Shown in pieces: positions 57,216 to 64,000 of a stretch of DNA of 64,000 bases. The translations under genes and the position numbers were made by a program. The notes below the pieces were generated by a model, which saw only the letters and a program-made list of their open reading frames with translations, was not told the origin of the DNA and did no database searches. Positions within the stretch are counted from its first letter, which is position 1. Each line of letters begins with the position of its first letter. Origin of the DNA: Suillus spraguei (Eukaryota > Basidiomycota > Agaricomycetes > Boletales > Suillaceae); NCBI GenBank assembly GCA_016800925.1, contig JABCPU010000209.1, positions 1-64,000 of the forward strand, in the 5' to 3' direction.

Positions 57216-57849
57216 ATGAGCGTAGCTCTGTGGATCTTAGAGGAAGTGTTGGCTACTAGAGAGGAGTAGGTCCGGATATGGTGTAGAGATAGTATAGACT
57301 ACTCCGGACAAGGTCCGGAATAGAAACAGACAGTATAAGACTACCAAAGGTAGAGTCGGAGGTGAAACAGATGATAGATGGAGATGGACGAAGTCCGAAC
57401 AGATTATAGGACATAGGATCAAAGCTCCGGCCTAGGGAGTAATCCCATAGGCCTGAGTTGGAAGCTTACAAGGGCCGGAGCCCAAGTGCAAGAACAGAGA
57501 CGGAGTTATATAGACATGATAACAGGATACAGAGTAATCAAAGGAATATACAGAAGTAGGAACAATGAATCAGACTAAGGTCTGCAGGAGTTGTACTACA
57601 AGTTTATATACTGTAGGAGCATGCCGGAGGGTAAAGTACGGATAGTCCGAGGCCTATGTCGGAAACACATTAGTAAGTACAGTGGGACATAAGGCTATGA
57701 ACTCGGAGATGAAGCTTGTACGAAATACTTATCAAGACGGAGGCAGAGATCACCGAGAACCGGAAGCACAGAGATACCCAGAAGCCGGAGACACAGGTAT
57801 ATTCTAAAAGGGATAATGCGCAGGTGCGTGGGAATAGTTCGGATATGAA

Positions 57850-57930
57850 CTCGGATCGGATATGGACACGGATCGGATATGGACACGGATCGGATATGGA
57901 CACGGATCGGATATGGACACGGATGGATAT
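57850..57930. repeat. 17-bp tandem repeat
   Basis: Four copies of GGATCGGATATGGACAC plus a degenerate tail, within LTR2. Related GGATGGGTGGATC units follow to 57985. Confidence 0.9.
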
Positions 57931-58648
57931 GGATTGGAGTGGATGGGTGGATCGGATATGTGAACTGGAGTGGATGGGTGGATCAGATATGTGTAGGTTG
58001 GGTGTCTGGATGTCCATGGATTGGGTTTGATCTAGACCTGAATGTACGGTATATGACACGTACCCCTATTCATTTTCTCTTTGTTTCCTTTACTTGTATA
58101 TTACATAATGTGACTCTGACTCATATGCTCAACGCATCTGTACTATAGTTGCCTTCCTTCTTTGGATATGCACTTATATTCTCATGACTCTCTTGATCCA
58201 TGCGCACATATTGACCTATTTAAGCACATTGTATTACGCTTGTATACCTCACTTTAATCTTACTGGGTTTTACCTGGAATCTCCTTCGCTTAGGTCTCCA
58301 ACCTAAGTCGTCTTGAATCGACTCTAAGTCTAAGCACTCCTTAGCCTTAGTCTCTATTCTCGTAGAACCTCTTAGACTCGTCTTTGAGGCTGAACCCTTG
58401 ATAGTACTCGGAACGCGTTCCTTGTACCTTCACCTTGTCCTCTTCTGGACATTGTAGAACTTCCCAGCAGACTGTCTGTGTCTTTTCACTGTCGCTGGTG
58501 ATGCCACCCCAGTTCATAACAAAAGATTAAAGTCCTTTGATCGTCGAATATCCAGTCTTCGACCCTAAACCCTGATAAAGCCCTAACGGACAGCAAGACA
58601 GCGCGTGTAGGCACCGAGAAAGTATAACTCACCAGAAGAATCACCATA

Positions 58649-59485
58649 ATGACGACCACTAGAGAATTTGAATACAAAATCGGTTTTCCAACCGGTTTTG
58701 ATGGGGATTGCGACAACTCTCTAGAATTCATCCAATCATGCAATCTATGCTTTGATATCAATGAAAAGCTCTACACCACCGACAAGCAGAAAATCATTTT
58801 CATTACATCCTTCATGACCGAGAAGAACGCCAAGTCTTGGAAAGAACAATTCCTTGCTCACGCTCAGTCAACCAATTCCTCTGGACAAAAGGTCGGTTAC
58901 GGGACATTGAAATATTTTATGAAAAGCTTCAATGAAGCTTTCGAACCAGTGGATACCAGAGGAACTGCATTAACAAAGCTCAGGGACCTCAAACAAGGAA
59001 GCAGCGACCTTCACACTTATATCGCTGACTTCGAGGCACTTGCAGCCAAGGCCCACATTACCAACGATGCCACAAAGATTCAATTTTTTCAAGATGGCCT
59101 CAATTTAGGTATCCTCACCAAGCTTTTCACGCCAGGAGATGTCTCAGAGATATTCTGTAATGTTGTATTGCAATGTGTTTCCATTGACAACTCCCACCAC
59201 CACCTTCTAGCACTACGAGCACGTCATGCTCTGCAGCAGAAGAAGAAGAACTATGGAAATGCGCGTTACACACCCAATTGTGATTCAAACACAATGGTCG
59301 TAGATCGAATCTCTGATATGGAGAGATCCGAATGCATGAAAAAGGGACAATGCTTTGGATGCAAGAAGACCAGACACTGCATTCATAACTGTCCAGACAG
59401 AAAGAAGAAAACCCCACTCCGTCAAACCAAGGTCAAAGACAAAGAAGAAGAAGAAACTGTAAGGTGGATTGTAGAGGATTTTTGA
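58649..59485 (+). CDS. Gag of a second, 3'-truncated chromovirus
   Basis: 278 codons, uninterrupted. MTTTREFEYKIGFPTG, LCFDINEKLYTTDKQ, FMTEKNAKSWKEQF, KLRDLKQGSSDLHTYIADF, DGLNLGILTKLFTPGD, zinc knuckle CFGCKKTRHCIHNC (Arg replaces Gly of the usual knuckle). After the stop the protease frame begins (NWRNKDLTYVS) but is lost at about 59517, where unrelated sequence starts. The element is therefore only a 5' LTR plus gag. Confidence 0.85.
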   Translation: MTTTREFEYKIGFPTGFDGDCDNSLEFIQSCNLCFDINEKLYTTDKQKIIFITSFMTEKNAKSWKEQFLAHAQSTNSSGQKVGYGTLKYFMKSFNEAFEPVDTRGTALTKLRDLKQGSSDLHTYIADFEALAAKAHITNDATKIQFFQDGLNLGILTKLFTPGDVSEIFCNVVLQCVSIDNSHHHLLALRARHALQQKKKNYGNARYTPNCDSNTMVVDRISDMERSECMKKGQCFGCKKTRHCIHNCPDRKKKTPLRQTKVKDKEEEETVRWIVEDF

Positions 59486-59517
59486 ATTGGAGAAACAAAG
59501 ATTTGACATATGTTTCT

Positions 59518-59997
59518 GTCACAACCCACAAACAAATTAACGCAAGGGCAGAGACTAGGACTCAAACTAAGGTTATCACAAGGAAAGAGAGGAGCAAGGA
59601 CGTCTTGGATTGCTACAGTCGTAGATACAAGAGGTTTGAACTAAAGAACTACTACAGTGAAACTAGCTAACTATATACACATATTGAAACTGAGATATAA
59701 ACTGAGTTTGAAACTACTAGCCAATCATAAAATAGAAACAAGAATCGTATGATGTGATAGTTGTGACATTGTTATGATATCATATTCTAGAAGGTTCTAA
59801 GATCACGTGATACTATCTTATCTTATCCGATAGCATCATAAAAGATCTCTTCCTCTTCATCAGGAAGTTCGGTTATAGAAGCGGATATGGGAATTTCGAT
59901 AGGATTTGGATTTGTCTTAGCGCTGGGTTTAGACGCTTTAGGGAAATTAAGAAAAGAGTAATGATTTGTATTTGGAATTCATGACAAGTGATGTCAT
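59518..59997. other. Unassigned repeat-like sequence
   Basis: Starts TGTCACAACCC at the breakpoint of the second chromovirus, which looks like the start of another LTR (a possible TSD would be GTTTC), but no matching end was found. Confidence 0.3.
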
Positions 59998-60966
59998 CGA
60001 CAGACCCATGTATTAGCTTGCCTAGGTTGCTTGCCTGGTATCGCCTGCTGGTTGCCTCCCAATTACTTGTGCTCGCTTGTGTCCCTCTCCTGTCCACATC
60101 ATTACTATTCTTTTGCTGTCGCCTGCTGGTTGCCTCCCGATGGCTTGTGCTCACTCTGGTTCTGCATTATCATTATTGTCCTATATCGCCCTATAATGTG
60201 TTTTGTGATTGTGGGCTGATGTTATGAACTGGGGTGGCATCACCAGCAACAGTGAAAAGACACAGACGGTCTGCTGGGAAGTTCTACAATGTCCAGATAA
60301 GGACAAGGTGAAAGTACAAGGAACTCGTTCCGAGTATGATCAAGGGTTCGGCCTCAAAGACAAGTCTAAGAGGTTCTATGAGAATAGAGACTAAGGCTAA
60401 GGAGTGCTTAGACTTAGAGTCGATTCAAGACGACTTAGGTTGGAGACCTAAGCGAAGGAGATTCCAGGTAAAACCCAGTAAGATTAAAGTAAAGAATCTA
60501 CTACAAGTACAACGTGCTTAAATAGACCAATATGTGCGCACGGACCAAGAGAGACGTAAGAATATAAGTGCGTATCCAAATAAGGAAGGCAGCTATAGTA
60601 CAGATGCGTTGAGCATATGAGTCGGAGTTATGTGACATAATATACAAGTAAGAAGATAACGGAAGAATGAATAGGGGCACGTACAACTGTAACAGCTGAT
60701 GCATTTGTACCAGTACATTATAGCACAATTGACTCGAATACAATCAATTTTGTTGTAACATGTGAACTGAACCAAAATGTTGGTGAAATATGATATTGAT
60801 ATTCTTAACATACCCTACAACATTCGAGAAGATTGCAACAGACACGAAATATTCTATTAGTCTCCACAGCGAGTCTCCTGTGGCGAAATATTAATATTGA
60901 GCTTCTAAATTCATCATATTCTGCTCACTCTCAACCATTCTGGCCATGTCCAGTTTTTTACTGGGG
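59998..60966 (+). mobile_element. Right-end fragment of a second Tnp2 element
   Basis: Homologous to 34695-35172: begins at the stop codon of the second ORF (CCCATGTATTAGCTTGCC), runs through GGTTGCCTCCCAATT, TATTCTATTAGTCTCCACAGC and TCTAAATTCATCATATTC, and ends with a diverged TIR (CCATGTCCAGTTTTTTACTGGGG on the plus strand). It is interrupted by a solo LTR1 at 60220-60694. Confidence 0.75.
60220..60694 (+). mobile_element. Solo LTR1, 475 bp
   Basis: TGTTATGAAC...CTGTAACA with perfect TSD GCTGA (60215-60219, 60695-60699). The corresponding position in the other Tnp2 element (near 34905-34915) is uninterrupted. Confidence 0.92.
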
Positions 60967-62430
60967 TTGAATGGCAGTTTGAAAAAAAGCCAAACACTCT
61001 ATCTCAATTAGGATATTTAACACAGCCACTTGGCACAAATTTGAAATTGATTTACCCATTGACTGCTTGCGAGACTCTGAATGTATCATACAGAAAGCAC
61101 AGCAGACATTGATTGGCCACTACAGGTATACCTAATTGATTGATATCCCAGATAGTGCCCATATTATATGCATTAGCTCTTACTCTAATTCTTGCTCTTG
61201 GTCCTCCAAAGCCAGTCATGATCCAAACACCAATGAAACACTGAAACTTCCAACTCAAGATGAAATCATGGCTGTAGTCTTGTAGGAGTTGCCACTCAAC
61301 AAGACAAACAGGTATGTCTCTTTCTCTTTCCTACTGCTTGGATCTGATTATCTCTATTCAGGCACTGGTTTTTCTGTCGCAGCTGGAACCGCCTGTTTAT
61401 GCCAAATGCATCAAGGAATCTAGATGGCAGGTCCGTAATGTGTCGTTCCTCTGTTGCGTGTCTACTGCTACTGATGACAATTATCATACCACCGCCATCT
61501 TATCATCTAGTTCGCTCATAGATATATAGTGTGATATCGTTTACTAGACCTGCTTCTCTATTCATAATATTAACATCCATCTATGTATGCTATTGTAGCT
61601 TTTTGCATGAAATCATCCGCTTTCGACAAGTCAACTAAAAACCTGATCAAGGGCTCAGGAACACACAAGCAAAGGTAGCAAAAAGAAGACAATAATACTG
61701 GAGAAAGGTATATAAGATGTGGGAATATGTATTATCGTGTGGGCAAGTGATACAAAGAAGACATTGTCTGAGGGATAAAGTAGGAAGTTCAGCATCTTTC
61801 ACTCGATGTCCTTGTCCATATTGATACCGCCTTCCAAGAAAACCAACATCCTCAGGAGTGGTATGCACACAAAATGACCAAGGTACCAAGTTCTAAGTGC
61901 ATATGATTGTAGCCAAGCTGTGTGCATAGAAGTACAGATTCTCGTATCCAGGAACGTAAATGGAGAAAATGGGTGAAGCAAGAAAAGCAAGAAGTCAGTC
62001 AAGTAGCGCAAGAGTCACAAGCCTCAGCATGCGGCCTCAGGCACTCGATGATATTATAATGCGCTTGCACAGTTTTGCGCGTCTGGTTAATTCCAGGCAC
62101 TACCTAATTTAGTTTAGTTACCTACATTTCCTTTGTTTCCTTCTTAGTAAAGAGGACAGACAAGACTATGATGTATCAATAATACGGTGTAACAGGGGTT
62201 CTAATGGTCACGCACCCAGGACAAAAGTAGTAGTCAGCTGGTTCATAGTAACCTACAAATCAACTAGTCGATTGCCCTCGAGCCTCGACACAGGCTACCG
62301 TGAATACAGAAGAGATAGAGCTTACTGGAAGGATCTGGGTCACACTCCGCCCCCGGGTACCAAAGCGCACTAAGGCGATATTTACGTGTAGATACTATGT
62401 ATAAACTAGATACAATCAAATGTGAAAAAC
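60967..62430. other. No gene I can support
   Basis: Frames at 61052-61258, 61296-61487 and 61799-62011 on the minus strand may be exons of decayed genes but have no recognised motifs. Confidence 0.35.
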
Positions 62431-62497
62431 ACACCTGTTATGTATACAAATAGGCGCATATATCGTTATTGAGTGCACAAACGCGAACCAGCGTGAC

Positions 62498-63110
62498 GAT
62501 CGTAAATGCTAGAGTGAAAGAACGCATGAAAATATTTGCGAGTAATGTCCACACAAAGAAATATAAAATGCGCACCTGTATTGCACAAATATGCGCAGAT
62601 AGACAGGCAAGTAATTGTAGGCAAGCACATGCAAGTAATTGTAGGCAAGCACATGCAAGTGAAAATGAGTGGCGGCAGGTGCAAGCACCTAACACGAATG
62701 GCGACAAGTGCAGACGTGCACAGACAAGCACCGAGGAGTGAATGCAGCATGTGCAGAAGTGCATAAATATGCGAAAATGAACAAAGCGCAGACGCAAGCA
62801 GATGCAAATGTAGATATAGATATGGAAAATGGGCGGAGGTAACTTGACAAGAGAAAAAAAAATAGTTATAGGTATAGATATATCTGAGCTAATGAAAACA
62901 TCACACCCGGTAGAGCACCAACAAACAAGTGCAGATGAAGAGAACCCACCAGATTGTGGCGTGGACTCTCTAACTCTGTCCAGGTTTGTCCAGTGCACCG
63001 GCCTGGTTTGCTGATAAATTGACGAGGTCTCAGATCAGTTTCAGACAACATGGAAACTGGGTCTGAAAGACCGTGGGAACAGGAGGAAAGTGCTGTCAGG
63101 TTGTGCATCG
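62498..63110. repeat. Segmental duplicate of 41829-42330
   Basis: Same landmarks as the partner block. Includes an extra tandem duplication of a 24-bp AAGCACATGCAAGTAATTG-type unit at 62610-62660, which explains most of the length difference. Confidence 0.75.
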
Positions 63111-63314
63111 GATTCTAGACTTAGCATGTTCAAATCCTGAATCCGCCACTACTCACAGTGGAAATCATGAAAGTTAAACCAAGGTATCCTCTCACCCCGC
63201 GACAGACTCGTCAAGTATATAGTGGACTCTACCAAATTCGCTCCCACCAATGATCTCGCACAGTCCAAGCTCTACGAACAACACCGAATACTACAGTATA
63301 AGACATCACGCTAT
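63111..63314. repeat. 3' flank block of DUF6533 copy F
   Basis: CCCCGCGACAG, TCGCACAGTCCAAGC, CTACGAACAACACCGAATA, as downstream of copies B, D and E. Confidence 0.6.
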
Positions 63315-64000
63315 TTAATTCACAGAGGACATGTCGGACATTGGAATATGCACAAAAGTGTCATAGCCATCTGTATATCGGCTGGTCCGCCAGAGATGGA
63401 GGTGCATGCGTGTGGCAAGGATTGCAAGGATTATGAACTGGAAACTGTACGTTCAGTGTATCATTAGTAAGAATATACGGCAGGATGTGAAGGCGCATAC
63501 GCATACAACGTGCCAGTGTAGGAGTACTAGGTGCGCAGATCATCAACTTGCAGTAAAAGGCATTCGGGAGATGTACACACATGGAGGAGTAGTGACATTA
63601 ATACGTTCGCCAGTGAGAGCACTTCGGGAAAGAGAATGAGCATGGATGAGTACCACGAAATGGTGCATGGGAGTGTTAACTCACAAAAGCCACACATATA
63701 ATAGAATATGTTATGTTTCGCGAGGACAACTTGCAGACGGCCCGAGTGCATCCGCCAGCTTTGCATAGCGGGTATGAGCGTGAGAATCATGAGTCCTGGG
63801 AGAGTACCTATCAGTGTGTGCTTGTACATGTGTATGCTCCTGGTCGCCCACCCAGTTCGAATACGGAAAGGAGAAGGTATGGTAAGAAGAGCATGATACC
63901 ACTTGAGGTCCGGTAGCTCCCTGTGATACCCGGGATCGCACTAGTTACAACTGTGGAAGTAGAGAGAATAGTCAAACGATAGTGGAATGCTAGGGAGAAG
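63315..64000 (-). CDS. DUF6533 multi-pass membrane protein, copy F (5' part outside window)
   Basis: The last five exons are present and in phase: IPGITGSYRTSSG, LFLPYLLLSVFELG, LMILTLIPAMQSWRM, KHNIFYYMCGF, LSLANVLMSLLLH, FQFIILAILATRM, ending MSDMSSVN. The usual Cys of ITGCY is Ser here. The gene continues past position 64000. Confidence 0.72.

Larger units (their letters stand above)
56341..58058 (+). mobile_element. Solo LTR2, 1718 bp, nested in LTR1
   Basis: TGTTATGACC...GTATATGACA with perfect TSD CGTAC (56336-56340, 58059-58063). No coding capacity. Contains two tandem-repeat arrays. Homologous in reverse orientation to the 771-bp solo LTR2 at 26823-27593, so roughly half of its length is extra sequence. 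Confidence 0.88.
56323..58521 (+). repeat. 5' LTR (LTR1) of a second chromovirus, split by LTR2
   Basis: LTR1 starts TGTTACAGTCGTAC at 56323, is interrupted after 18 bases by the 1718-bp LTR2 and its duplicated CGTAC, and resumes at 58064 (CCCTATTCATTTTC) to end ...TTCATAACA at 58521. Without the insert it is about 476 bp, the normal LTR1 length. The gag gene follows. Confidence 0.85.

Noticed and set aside
47593..60394. Recurrent ~60-codon frame starting MNWGG or WGGVTSDSEKTQ in several places
   Set aside because: It is the first part of LTR1, repeated wherever that LTR occurs; several copies contain frame changes.

Overview
The window looks like a repeat-rich accessory region of a basidiomycete genome (Agaricomycetes; a Boletales-type fungus such as Suillus or Pisolithus is my best guess from the DUF6533 family style, the KDZ and Tnp2 transposon relics and the chromovirus). 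Genes carry many 45-65 nt GT-AG introns, so most real genes cannot be read as single ORFs; I rebuilt them by eye from splice sites and codon phase.

1-9.4 kb: a 78-bp minisatellite; a two-exon hypothetical gene; a KDZ-transposase (CxC2) relic; two apparently identical 273-bp MITEs in opposite orientation around a KTI12-like pseudogene; a broken alcohol dehydrogenase; a spliced small secreted Cys-rich protein; a second KTI12-like relic. 9.4-14.4 kb: a thiamine-diphosphate (acetolactate synthase-like) gene with one frameshift, and an intact 12-exon aldo-keto reductase with an N-terminal membrane anchor. 17-24 kb and 36-46 kb, plus the right edge: six minus-strand paralogues of a 15-exon DUF6533 multi-pass membrane protein (five complete, one cut by the window end), with an intact rhodopsin-like 7TM gene at 20.9-22.1 kb and a truncated STI1/HOP TPR gene at 42.8 kb.

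25.8-35.2 kb: a 9.3-kb DNA transposon with 37-bp terminal inverted repeats and a 7-bp target duplication. It carries a degenerate Tnp2 transposase, an intact spliced 132-aa gene on the opposite strand and a second element-borne ORF, and was later invaded by at least three LTR elements. 46.2-60.9 kb: a nested graveyard: a Harbinger-like TIR element with a Myb/SANT-like ORF; solo LTRs; a 7.3-kb Ty3/gypsy chromovirus (TSD AAAGT) with a solo LTR (TSD AAGAA) inside its reverse transcriptase and a third zinc-knuckle ORF; a 5' part of a second chromovirus whose LTR is split by a 1.7-kb solo LTR of another family (TSD CGTAC); and an end of a second Tnp2 element holding a solo LTR (TSD GCTGA). Several TSDs are perfect, so the insertion order can be read.

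No pathway unites the window. The host genes are a mix of membrane proteins and oxidoreductases; the rest is transposon sequence and fragments of duplicated housekeeping genes (KTI12, ribonucleotide reductase small subunit, STI1, ADH). I saw no tRNA, rRNA or CRISPR.
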